DNA of 9,389 nucleotides from an uncultured Flavobacterium sp. Its GTDB lineage: Bacteria; Bacteroidota; Bacteroidia; Flavobacteriales; Flavobacteriaceae. The position numbers and the translations under genes were made by a program. The stretch is from positions 1 through 9,389 of the forward strand of contig NZ_CAMIHH010000115.1 of the NCBI RefSeq assembly GCF_946220915.1, given 5' to 3'. Shown here one piece after another: positions 1-6,183 of the stretch; position 1 is the stretch's first letter, and every line of letters begins with the position of its first letter. The notes beneath the pieces were generated by a model. That model did not search any database, was not told where the DNA came from, and worked only from the letters and a program-made list of their open reading frames with translations.

Positions 1-1119
1 ATCTTTAACTTTTTCAAAAAAAGATTTTTCAGATTTTTCGGGCTGAGGAATAAAATTGTCATCTGTAAGTGATTTCTCAAAAAACTGACGCTGTTCCTTA
101 TTCAAAGTCTTTGGTGTCCAAACATTTACGTGCACAAGAAGGTCGCCCGTACCATAACTGTTTACACTCGGTATCCCTTTGCCCTTCAGTCTCAGTATTT
201 TACCCGACTGTATCCCTTCCTCCAGTTTTATCCTTACTTTACCGCCCACAGTCTCAATATCTTTTGATGTGCCGAGCGCTGCTTCGGCAAAACTGATATA
301 CAGGTCCAGGTGCAGGTTTTCGCCCTCGCGCTTAAGAAAGGCGTGCTCTACTTCCTCAATAGCCACGATAAGGTCGCCCGGAATGCTGTTGCTGCCCGGA
401 GCATCGTTACCTTTATTACTCACTTTCAGCTGCATGCCATCCACAACACCTGCAGGTATCTTGATAGAAACAGTTTCATCCTCCATGATCATGCCCTGCG
501 CGTCGGCCTGGGCTGGTTTCGACTCGATTATCTGTCCCGTTCCGCCACACTGGTGGCAAGCCGTTGCGGTTTGCATCCTTCCTAATATAGTATTGGTCAC
601 TTTCATTACCTGCCCGGCACCGTTACAGGTAGGGCAGGTTTTATAAGTAACGCCTTTGGCCTGTACCTTTCTCTTTACTTTTACCTTCTTTTCAACACCA
701 TTGGCAATTTCGTCGAGGGTCATTTTTACTTTAATGCGAAGGTTAGAGCCTTTCATCCTGCGCTGGCCGCCGCCACCACCAAAACCTCCGCCAAAGCCTC
801 CACTGAAACCGCCTCCGAAGGCACTCCCGAAAATGTCGCCAAACTGGCTGAAGATGTCGTCCATGTTCATGCCGCCGCCGCCAAATCCGCCTGCCCCGTC
901 AAATGCAGCATGGCCATACTGGTCATAACGTGCTTTTTTATCGGCATCGCTAAGCACTTCATAGGCTTCGGCAGCTGCCTTAAAATTTTCTTCGGCCTGC
1001 TTGTCGCCAGGGTTTTTATCAGGGTGGTATTCAATAGCCTTTTTACGGTACGCTTTCTTGATCTGTTCTGCAGTAGCGCCCTTCTCTATTCCCAGTATTT
1101 CGTAATAGTCTTTTTTCAT
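1..1119 (-). CDS. dnaJ: Chaperone protein DnaJ (Hsp40), C-terminus cut by window edge
   Basis: Co-chaperone that delivers unfolded proteins to DnaK and stimulates its ATPase in the cytoplasm. I translated 373 codons from the ATG at 1119 (MKKDYYEILG) to the window edge with no stop; the last residues (FFEKVKD) suggest only a few are missing. Domains: J domain 1-70 with HPD at 32-34; Gly/Phe-rich linker about 76-119; zinc-binding region 162-195; C-terminal substrate-binding domains about 120-160 and 205-350, including the IKIPAG strand at 219-224. The zinc region has only two CxxCxGxG motifs (C162/C165 and C188/C191) where the textbook protein has four. The flanking domains are intact, so this is a lineage variant rather than a broken gene. 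It lies 19 bases downstream of grpE, presumably in the same transcript. No Shine-Dalgarno sequence is visible. Identity is very secure. Confidence 0.97.
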   Translation of the reverse strand, partial: MKKDYYEILGIEKGATAEQIKKAYRKKAIEYHPDKNPGDKQAEENFKAAAEAYEVLSDADKKARYDQYGHAAFDGAGGFGGGGMNMDDIFSQFGDIFGSAFGGGFSGGFGGGFGGGGGQRRMKGSNLRIKVKMTLDEIANGVEKKVKVKRKVQAKGVTYKTCPTCNGAGQVMKVTNTILGRMQTATACHQCGGTGQIIESKPAQADAQGMIMEDETVSIKIPAGVVDGMQLKVSNKGNDAPGSNSIPGDLIVAIEEVEHAFLKREGENLHLDLYISFAEAALGTSKDIETVGGKVRIKLEEGIQSGKILRLKGKGIPSVNSYGTGDLLVHVNVWTPKTLNKEQRQFFEKSLTDDNFIPQPEKSEKSFFEKVKD

Positions 1120-1138
1120 TTCTGTCTGTTTTTAAGGC

Positions 1139-1729
1139 TTAATTGCCTATCACTACTTTAGGGAAACGGATTATCTTATCGCCCAGCTTATAGCCTTTCT
1201 CCACTACGTCGACAATCTTCCCCTTCATGTCGGCCGAAGGTGCAGGTATCTGCGTTATTGCTTCGGCAAAATCGGCATCAAAAGCGTCGCCAGCCTTAAC
1301 GTCCACCTGCTCCAGCCCTTTAGACACCAGCGTATCTTTAAGCTTGTTATGAATAAGCTCTACGCCTTTCAGGAGCACTTCGTCCCCTGATTTGGCGATC
1401 TGTGCCAATGCCCTGTCAAAATCGTCCATTACCGGCAAAAGGGCCTGCAATACTTCCTGATTGGCAGTCTTAAAAAGTTCGAGCCTTTCCTTGGATGTCC
1501 TTTTCTTGTAATTCTCAAATTCGGCAAACAAACGCAAAAACTTATCTTTCTCTTTTGCTACCTCTTCCCTCAGCTTTTGTTCTTCCGTAAGCTCTTCTGC
1601 CGATGGTATGCCTGCTTCCGTGGTGGCTTCGGCATTTTCAGTATCATTGATCAATTCTTCCTGTGTTATGTCCTTTTCCACATTTTCAGAATTCTCCTGG
1701 CTCATATTTTTAAATATTTTCTTAAACAT
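1139..1729 (-). CDS. grpE: Nucleotide exchange factor GrpE
   Basis: Releases ADP from DnaK and so resets the DnaK-DnaJ chaperone cycle in the cytoplasm. The 196 residues begin with an acidic, probably disordered tail (about 9-50). A long helix used for dimerisation follows (about 50-95, with the FENYKKRTSKER segment at 71-82). The C-terminal beta domain carries the family signature from about 150 to 195, ending KGYKLGDKIIRFPKVVIG. Length is normal for the family. The ATG at 1729 gives MFKKIFKNMSQE; an in-frame ATG at 1705 (MSQENSEN) is an alternative start, and neither has a Shine-Dalgarno sequence. A good Bacteroidota promoter lies about 33 bases upstream of 1729. The gene leads the grpE-dnaJ operon. 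No CIRCE (HrcA) element was seen; a short palindrome near the predicted transcription start is the only operator-like sequence. Confidence 0.97.
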   Translation of the reverse strand: MFKKIFKNMSQENSENVEKDITQEELINDTENAEATTEAGIPSAEELTEEQKLREEVAKEKDKFLRLFAEFENYKKRTSKERLELFKTANQEVLQALLPVMDDFDRALAQIAKSGDEVLLKGVELIHNKLKDTLVSKGLEQVDVKAGDAFDADFAEAITQIPAPSADMKGKIVDVVEKGYKLGDKIIRFPKVVIGN

Positions 1730-1744
1730 TAAATTTTCGAATGA

Positions 1745-1758
1745 TTCGCTGAAGCGAA
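1745..1758. repeat. Small palindrome in the grpE leader
   Basis: TTCGCT-GA-AGCGAA is a perfect 6-base inverted repeat with a 2-base centre. It overlaps the transcription start expected from the promoter at 1762-1794. It could be an operator, or a hairpin at the 5' end of the grpE-dnaJ mRNA (stem UUCGC/GCGAA, loop UUCA). The function is inferred only. Confidence 0.4.
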
Positions 1759-1761
1759 GTG

Positions 1762-1794
1762 CAAAAGTATTGCCAAAAGAAATAAAATGTCAAA
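1762..1794 (-). promoter_or_regulatory. Bacteroidota-type promoter of grpE-dnaJ
   Basis: On the minus strand, TTTG (1794-1791) is followed after 21 bases by TACTTTTG (1769-1762), a full match to the -7 consensus TAnnTTTG of the Bacteroidota primary sigma factor. The expected start is about 1755-1757, giving a short leader before the ATG at 1729. The site lies between the upstream terminator and grpE, exactly where an operon promoter is needed. Confidence 0.75.
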
Positions 1795-1814
1795 TTGTCA
1801 CGATTTAATTATGC

Positions 1815-1849
1815 AAAAAAAGTCCCCAAAAGTTTATACGCTTTGGGGA
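1815..1849 (-). terminator. Rho-independent terminator after the TIGR01777 epimerase gene
   Basis: Read on the minus strand, an 8-base stem (TCCCCAAA, 1849-1842, with TTTGGGGA, 1830-1823) encloses an 11-base loop and is followed by a run of seven T at 1821-1815. It begins 20 bases past the stop codon of the epimerase gene. It insulates that gene from the grpE promoter just beyond. Confidence 0.85.
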
Positions 1850-1868
1850 TGATGTTTTGACAGCTGAT

Positions 1869-2774
1869 TTAAGCCAGTTCCTGTTTGAGTGCCTTTTCCA
1901 ATGAAAGATAGCGGAACTGATAGCCTTCGCCAATGACTTTCTTGGCGCTAACATTCTGGCTGCTATATAGCAATTCATGCATATCACCTAAAATGGCCTT
2001 CATGAGGAACTTAGGGATGCCAGGAAGGAAATAAGGCCTGTCCATCACATCGGCTATTTGCCTTAAAAGCTGTTTTTGCGTTACAGGATAGGGAGCAACG
2101 GCATTAAATGTACCCTTAAGGTGATGGGTAAGCACAAAATGATAAATACCTGCAAGGTCGCTAAGGTGTATCCAGGACTGCATCTGCCTGCCGCTGCCAA
2201 AGGCTGCGGCAAGCCCAAATTTTACCGGGACGGATAATTCCTTTAGCATGCCTCCATTTCCCGAAAGTACAAGGCCTGTACGCACTTTGGCTACCGAAAT
2301 GCCAAGCTGTGCAAACCTGTCGGCAGCAGCTTCCCATTTGGTAACTACCTGACCCAAAAAGGAATTATCCACTTCATGGCTCTCTTCAGCATATACCTTT
2401 TCAACACTATCAGGATAGATCCCTATGGCCGATGCCGAAATAAACTGTGTTACTTTATAGGGATTATTTTTTAGCAGGTTGTAAAGCAGGTTGGCCGACA
2501 CTACCCGGCTTTCCAGTATCTCTTCTTTGTATGTATCTGTCCACCGCTTTGCAATGGATGCCCCCGCAAGGTGAATGATGGCATCTACATCTTCAATGCA
2601 CCGTACATCGGCCTCCCCTTTTTCAGGATCCCAAAGAAATCCTTTATACTGTGTTTCGTGCTGTAGCTTTTTTTGAGAAGTGGTAAGGTAATTTATATGA
2701 ATACCGTTCTTCAGCAGCAGTGATACGAGCTCATTTCCTACAAGCCCTGTTGCGCCGGTTATTAAAACTTTCAT
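1869..2774 (-). CDS. NAD(P)-binding epimerase, TIGR01777 / SDR39U1 (YfcH-like) family
   Basis: Extended short-chain dehydrogenase/reductase-like protein of 301 residues, the usual length for TIGR01777; the substrate of this family is not firmly known. The Rossmann nucleotide-binding loop is GATGLVG at 7-13, followed by HLAGAS (68-73), SASAIG (113-118), KWEAAA (146-151), RTGLVLS (165-171) and WIHLSDL (201-207). NAVAPYPV (224-231) and the tail to 301 match the DUF1731 C-terminal domain typical of the family. The common GYYG motif after SASAIG is replaced by IYPD (119-122), so the active-site tyrosine context is somewhat divergent. There is no signal peptide, so it should be cytosolic. The start at 2774 places the Rossmann strand at the very N-terminus as expected. 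A terminator follows; the upstream DUF4442 gene is 102 bases away and probably transcribed separately. Confidence 0.92.
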   Translation of the reverse strand: MKVLITGATGLVGNELVSLLLKNGIHINYLTTSQKKLQHETQYKGFLWDPEKGEADVRCIEDVDAIIHLAGASIAKRWTDTYKEEILESRVVSANLLYNLLKNNPYKVTQFISASAIGIYPDSVEKVYAEESHEVDNSFLGQVVTKWEAAADRFAQLGISVAKVRTGLVLSGNGGMLKELSVPVKFGLAAAFGSGRQMQSWIHLSDLAGIYHFVLTHHLKGTFNAVAPYPVTQKQLLRQIADVMDRPYFLPGIPKFLMKAILGDMHELLYSSQNVSAKKVIGEGYQFRYLSLEKALKQELA

Positions 2775-2794
2775 TGCTTTTGTTTTTCCTTACG

Positions 2795-2802
2795 TAAAAG
2801 TA
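2795..2802 (-). promoter_or_regulatory. Weak candidate -7 element for the epimerase gene
   Basis: On the minus strand TACTTTTA differs from TAnnTTTG at the last base and sits 20 bases before the ATG. No TTG lies at the right distance upstream (only TTA, 19 bases away). It overlaps an 8-base palindrome, TTACGTAA (2790-2797), which might be a regulator site. The assignment is weak. Confidence 0.25.
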
Positions 2803-2876
2803 GCGACCACCGCTCCAATTATAAGGTCATATTTAAGCCTTTAACGAATGTTTATGATGCATTGCAAACCAAATCT

Positions 2877-3329
2877 TTACTTGAGCTTAATGCTCCATTC
2901 GAATTCCATTTCTGAAACCTGGTCACCCTGCTGGTCTTTCCCTATGGATTTCATCCAGAATGTTTGCCCGTTTCCAGTGGCTATTGCTTTTTGTATGGCA
3001 TCTTCAATAAGGTGGCCGTCATTGCAGGTAAAAAAAATACGGCCCCTTGCCTTCTTCGAAAAATTGCCTTTATTTTTAGCAACCAGCATGGATATTTTTT
3101 TGCCGCTTTTTTTTATATGGTACATTACCAGCGCACCTGTAGTAAGCTCGGCAGCCATGGCCTGCACGGCGAAATATATGGAATTGAATGGATTTTGGTT
3201 GATCCACCTGTACCTGACGGTGGCAACACAATTCATAGTAGAAACTTCCTTTACGCGTACCCCGCTCCAAAAAGCTGAAGGCAATTTAAAAAAAAGGAAA
3301 GTATTAAGCTTTGCAGGCGTGAATTCCAT
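2877..3329 (-). CDS. DUF4442 domain protein, hotdog (thioesterase-like) fold
   Basis: A 150-residue protein that I recognise as the DUF4442 family common in Bacteroidota. This family shares the hotdog fold of acyl-CoA thioesterases, but no substrate is established. Visible features: LNTFLFFKLPSAF (8-20) at the N-terminus; RWINQNPFNSIYFAVQAMAAE (41-61), which forms the central hotdog helix and its lead-in; KISMLVAKNKGNF (78-90) and GRIFFTCNDG (96-105) as core strands; and a conserved end, FWMKSIGKDQQGDQVSEMEF (124-143). No catalytic residue can be named with confidence. There is no signal peptide, so it is cytosolic. It starts at 3329 behind a -7 element and diverges from the DUF4870 gene. No clear terminator was found in the 102 bases after it. 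Confidence 0.88.
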   Translation of the reverse strand: MEFTPAKLNTFLFFKLPSAFWSGVRVKEVSTMNCVATVRYRWINQNPFNSIYFAVQAMAAELTTGALVMYHIKKSGKKISMLVAKNKGNFSKKARGRIFFTCNDGHLIEDAIQKAIATGNGQTFWMKSIGKDQQGDQVSEMEFEWSIKLK

Positions 3330-3367
3330 TATTTGCTGTATTTTTAGCTAATATACGCAGAAATATC

Positions 3368-3375
3368 CAAATATA
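3368..3375 (-). promoter_or_regulatory. -7 promoter element of the DUF4442 gene
   Basis: The minus strand reads TATATTTG, a full match to TAnnTTTG, 38 bases before the ATG at 3329. The -33 position has only TTT in an A+T-rich stretch about 19 bases upstream, a partial match. The position within the divergent intergenic region fits. Confidence 0.5.
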
Positions 3376-3412
3376 TAATTGTTAATTTTTTGTTAAATCT
3401 AAGTACTTTGCA

Positions 3413-3444
3413 TTGCATAATACCTTACGATAACCATATATTTG
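3413..3444 (+). promoter_or_regulatory. Bacteroidota-type promoter of the DUF4870 gene
   Basis: TTG at 3413-3415 and TATATTTG at 3437-3444 are separated by 21 bases, a full match to the primary sigma promoter pattern. The expected start is about 3450, giving a leader of some 25 bases. This also rules out a TTG start at 3442 for the gene, because that codon lies inside the -7 element. Confidence 0.7.
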
Positions 3445-3450
3445 CATAGG

Positions 3451-3464
3451 ATATTAATTGATAT
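3451..3464. promoter_or_regulatory. Near-palindrome at the predicted DUF4870 transcription start
   Basis: ATATTAATTGATAT is palindromic in 12 of 14 positions and sits at the expected +1 of the promoter at 3413-3444. A repressor site is possible, for example for the nearby PadR protein, but A+T-rich palindromes also arise by chance. Confidence 0.25.
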
Positions 3465-3474
3465 AGCATATACC

Positions 3475-3927
3475 ATGGAAACTTTGAACAATAAAAACAT
3501 TTCGGTACTGATGCAACTAAGTGCGCTGACCCAATACATTGTTCCGTTGGGCAACTTTATTTTCCCAACATTAATTTGGAGCGCTAAGAAACATGAGTCA
3601 AAATTTATTAATGAAAATGGCAAGCAGGCCATTAACTTCCAGTTGAGCCTGTTTATGTATTCGCTTGCACTGGGCATTGTTGCGGTGCCAGTATTTATAT
3701 ATTCATTATTTAGCGGTACAGGCTACGACATTGTAAATAATGGCGACTGGTCAATCGAACAGCTCTCTGCCGGAAAAGTAACCGGGCTTGTATTAATGGG
3801 GTTAATTGCTGCCTTCATTATTTTATTGATGAAGGTTGCCGAATTTTTCCTCATTATCTATGCTGCGGTCAAGAATAGCAATGGCGAGTGTTTTAACTAC
3901 CCGCTGACCATCAAATTCATAAGGTAA
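3475..3927 (+). CDS. DUF4870 family membrane protein
   Basis: A 150-residue inner-membrane protein of the DUF4870 family (function unknown). The ATG at 3475 (METLNNKNISVLMQLSALTQ) is chosen because upstream codons overlap the promoter. Visible features: the N-terminal SALTQYIVPLGNFIFPTLIW segment (16-35), which is a hydrophobic helix with the family's Gly/Asn/Pro pattern; a charged loop with the conserved-looking NENGKQAINFQ (46-56); a second long hydrophobic segment (57-80); and a third (about 100-130) ending in the FFLIIYAAVKNSNGE region (124-138). These together suggest three or four membrane spans. It has its own promoter. No terminator is visible in the 107 bases before padR, so read-through into the PadR-PspC-DUF2807 genes is possible, and DUF4870 genes often sit near PspC-domain genes in this phylum (recollection). 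Confidence 0.85.
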   Translation: METLNNKNISVLMQLSALTQYIVPLGNFIFPTLIWSAKKHESKFINENGKQAINFQLSLFMYSLALGIVAVPVFIYSLFSGTGYDIVNNGDWSIEQLSAGKVTGLVLMGLIAAFIILLMKVAEFFLIIYAAVKNSNGECFNYPLTIKFIR

Positions 3928-3985
3928 CCGGGAAGGATAACATTAATAGAAATCAGCCGGACAATTATATTAAATCATCATCAAT

Positions 3986-4000
3986 CAATCATCAATCAAA
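3986..4000 (+). repeat. CAATCA-rich leader repeat ahead of padR
   Basis: The 15-mer CAATCATCAATCAAA is identical to 7008-7022, in the leader of the SnoaL-like gene. It sits within a longer run of TCAATCA units (about 3974-4000). A shorter version, CCAACCAATC, precedes the DUF2807 start at 6184. These are unstructured, A/C-rich leaders lacking a Shine-Dalgarno sequence. Confidence 0.5.
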
Positions 4001-4002
4001 AA

Positions 4003-4038
4003 ATGGACAGTTTAATCATCAAACATGAAAGCTTATGA
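4003..4038 (+). CDS. Possible 11-codon leader peptide overlapping padR
   Basis: A short frame, MDSLIIKHESL, begins at the ATG at 4003, directly after the A/C-rich leader. It ends with a TGA that overlaps the padR start codon as ATGA. This arrangement could couple padR translation to that of the peptide. The frame is too short to judge by composition, and chance is a real alternative; if it is not translated, padR simply starts at 4035 with a longer leader. Confidence 0.25.
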   Translation: MDSLIIKHESL

Positions 4039-4367
4039 ACATTGAGAATACCAAGGCACAGATGCGAAAAGGGGTTTTGGAATTCTGCATCCTGTGCGTG
4101 CTCAAGCAAAAGGATGCCTATACATCAGAAATACTCGATACCCTGAAAAGCGCAAGGCTGCTAGTAGTAGAAGGAACAGTATACCCGCTGCTCACACGAT
4201 TAAAGAACGACGGCCTCCTGAGCTATCGCTGGGAGGAATCTACATCCGGGCCGCCAAGAAAATATTATGGCCTGACTGATGAAGGGCATGAATTTTTAAA
4301 AGAATTAAACGTAACGTGGACGGAATTATCCGACGCAGTAAACATTATAACCAGTCAAAAAGCATAA
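4035..4367 (+). CDS. PadR-family transcriptional regulator
   Basis: Small winged-helix repressor of 110 residues. MRKGVLEFCILCVLKQKDAY (10-29) is the first helix of the PadR fold, GTVYPLLTRLKNDGLL (47-62) is the recognition helix with the family motif, and GPPRKYYGLTDEG (72-84) is the wing. The C-terminal helix (85-110) serves for dimerisation; there is no separate C-terminal ligand domain, so it is of the short PadR type. Such proteins usually repress their own operon and release DNA on binding a small hydrophobic ligand or under envelope stress; that role is inferred here. The stop codon is 3 bases before the PspC gene, so the two are almost certainly co-transcribed and translationally coupled. 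No TAnnTTTG promoter was found in the 107 bases upstream. Confidence 0.95.
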   Translation: MNIENTKAQMRKGVLEFCILCVLKQKDAYTSEILDTLKSARLLVVEGTVYPLLTRLKNDGLLSYRWEESTSGPPRKYYGLTDEGHEFLKELNVTWTELSDAVNIITSQKA

Positions 4368-4370
4368 GTC

Positions 4371-6122
4371 ATGAACAAAACAGTAAGTATAAATTTAGGG
4401 GGCTTTTTCTTCCACATTGATGAAGATGCCTATCAGAAGCTGAATCACTACTTCGAAGCTATCCGCCGCTCGCTTTCGGCTGACGGAAGGGACGAGATCA
4501 TGAGCGACATTGAAGGGCGCATTGCAGAGCTTTTGACTGAAAAGCTAAAAAGCGACAAACAGGTAGTAAGCCTGCGCGAGGTTGAGGATGTTATTGCCGT
4601 AATGGGCCAGCCCGAAGATTACCGGATCGATGACGAGTCGGTTGAAAAAGAGGGCAGCAGCAATTATTCCGGCTACAGCAACAACTATAATTATAATTAT
4701 AAAACAAAGAAGTTTTACAGGGATGGCGACCGCGCAATAGTGAGTGGCGTTTGCGCCGGCATTGCCCACTATTTCAGGATCGACCCGCTATGGATAAGGA
4801 TCATTTTCATACTGTCGCTGTTCATTACCTTCCTGGCAAGCCTTTTTGTTTACATACTATTATGGATACTCATACCAAGGGCCATAACTACGACAGAGAA
4901 ACTGGAAATGACGGGAGAACCCATTAACATTTCTAACATCGAAAAAAAAGTAAAGCAGGAAATCGACCAGGTTGGAGAAAGGCTCAAATCGATGGACTAT
5001 GAAGGAATGGGGGCCAATTTTGGTGCAGGTGCCGAAAGGGCCGGAAATGGCATAGCAGCCGTGATAATGGCCATATTTAAAGGCATAGCCAAGGTAATAG
5101 GTGCGGTAATAACCATCTGTTCTGCACTAACACTGGGCGGGCTGGTAGTGTTTTTCGTAACAACGCTTTTTACCTCTGCACTTACCAATACACCCTGGCT
5201 GGCCGCACACAATATGTTTAACTATACCGATACGCCATTTTGGGTAATTGGGCTACTGATGCTTTTTACATTCGGTATCCCGGTATTCTTCCTGTTCCTG
5301 CTCGGCCTTAAGATCATGGTGGAGAACCTTAGGCCCGTGGGCAACATCACGAGGTATACGCTCCTGGCGCTCTGGATCATGGCTTTGTCGGTATCCATTT
5401 ATCTTGGCATAAAGCAGGCTACAGAAATTGCTTATGAAGGCAAAACGGTAAAGGAGCTTACGATAAACCCGACCCAGGATGACCCTGTGATCAAGATCAA
5501 AATGAGGAACAACACATTGTTCTCCAAATCGGTAGATTACCGCACCGACTTTCGCATTACACAGGATTCTACAGATAACGATGTGATCTATTCGACCAAC
5601 GTGGATGTACATTTTATTAAGACCGATAAGGCAAAGGCCTATGTGGAAATTGAAAAGCTTGCAGAAGGGAGTTCGCCGTCGGAAGCTAGGAAACGGGCAG
5701 AAAAAATAAATTATAATTTTGAGTTAAAAGGAAATACCTTAACTTTAGACAATTATCTGCTTACCGACCTTGACAGCAAATTCAGGATGCAGCGCGTAAA
5801 GGTATATGTGTACCTGCCGGAATACAGCACGCTGGAAGTGAACAGGAACATGAGGGACTACATACGCTCTGATTATTCTGACCTTTCGGTACAGTGGAGC
5901 GACAAGGACCAGATGTACCACCTTATGGAAGATAAGCTGGAATGCCTTAACTGCGAGGAAGATGTAAATGAAGACATCGGAATGGAAGCCATTGCCGACC
6001 CCGATACCATGAATTTGGAAGTAAACACCCAGGGGATCGATGGCAGCCGTGAAAATGTAAAAGTAAAAATGAAGGCCGATGAAAATGGCCTTCAGATTGA
6101 AACGGAGACCAAAAGAAACTAA
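4371..6122 (+). CDS. PspC-domain inner-membrane protein with periplasmic C-terminal domain
   Basis: Large 583-residue membrane protein of a Bacteroidota type. Residues 1-90 are a cytoplasmic alpha-helical region (INLGGFFFHIDEDAY at 7-21; EIMSDIEGRIAELL at 42-55) seen ahead of PspC in this group. A flexible Asn/Tyr/Ser stretch (96-110) follows. The PspC domain spans 114-170, with FYRDGDRAIVSGVCAGIAHY (115-134) followed by a membrane helix (about 141-168). Further hydrophobic segments lie at about 228-270, 289-312 and 328-346. Residues 350-583 are soluble and probably periplasmic; VKVYVYLPEYSTLEV (476-490) resembles the DUF2807/DUF4097 strand motif. A CxxC pair (C525, C528) lies in an acidic stretch of this domain. 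PspC of the phage-shock system senses membrane damage and binds its regulator; a sensing role towards PadR is inferred. The gene follows padR by 3 bases. Confidence 0.93.
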   Translation: MNKTVSINLGGFFFHIDEDAYQKLNHYFEAIRRSLSADGRDEIMSDIEGRIAELLTEKLKSDKQVVSLREVEDVIAVMGQPEDYRIDDESVEKEGSSNYSGYSNNYNYNYKTKKFYRDGDRAIVSGVCAGIAHYFRIDPLWIRIIFILSLFITFLASLFVYILLWILIPRAITTTEKLEMTGEPINISNIEKKVKQEIDQVGERLKSMDYEGMGANFGAGAERAGNGIAAVIMAIFKGIAKVIGAVITICSALTLGGLVVFFVTTLFTSALTNTPWLAAHNMFNYTDTPFWVIGLLMLFTFGIPVFFLFLLGLKIMVENLRPVGNITRYTLLALWIMALSVSIYLGIKQATEIAYEGKTVKELTINPTQDDPVIKIKMRNNTLFSKSVDYRTDFRITQDSTDNDVIYSTNVDVHFIKTDKAKAYVEIEKLAEGSSPSEARKRAEKINYNFELKGNTLTLDNYLLTDLDSKFRMQRVKVYVYLPEYSTLEVNRNMRDYIRSDYSDLSVQWSDKDQMYHLMEDKLECLNCEEDVNEDIGMEAIADPDTMNLEVNTQGIDGSRENVKVKMKADENGLQIETETKRN

Positions 6123-6127
6123 TTAGC

Positions 6128-6153
6128 GCAGCACGGCATGGCTGCTGTGCTGC
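6128..6153 (+). other. Intercistronic hairpin between the PspC and DUF2807 genes
   Basis: GCAGCAC (6128-6134) pairs with GTGCTGC (6147-6153) around a 12-base loop, starting 5 bases after the PspC stop codon. No T-run follows, so it is not a standard terminator. It more likely stabilises the upstream mRNA end or weakens read-through, allowing unequal expression of the two genes. Confidence 0.5.
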
Positions 6154-6183
6154 AACATAAACAAACAATAAAACCAACCAATC

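Noticed and set aside
179..928. Open frames on the plus strand opposite dnaJ, including a proline-rich one at 656-928
   Set aside because: They are antisense to clear dnaJ coding sequence; the proline run is only the complement of the Gly/Phe linker.
2848..3351. 167-codon open frame on the plus strand
   Set aside because: Antisense to the DUF4442 gene, whose translation matches a known family over its whole length.
3442..3474. Longer N-terminus for the DUF4870 protein from a TTG at 3442
   Set aside because: The TTG lies inside the -7 promoter element, upstream of the expected transcription start; the ATG at 3475 fits.
3928..4034. PadR operator of the ATGT-N8-ACAT type before padR
   Set aside because: ACAT occurs at 4023-4026 but no ATGT partner lies at the right spacing.
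4679..4704. Short tandem repeat of TATAAT-like units in the PspC gene
   Set aside because: Explained by the Asn-Tyr codons of the flexible linker at residues 104-110; too short to call a separate element.
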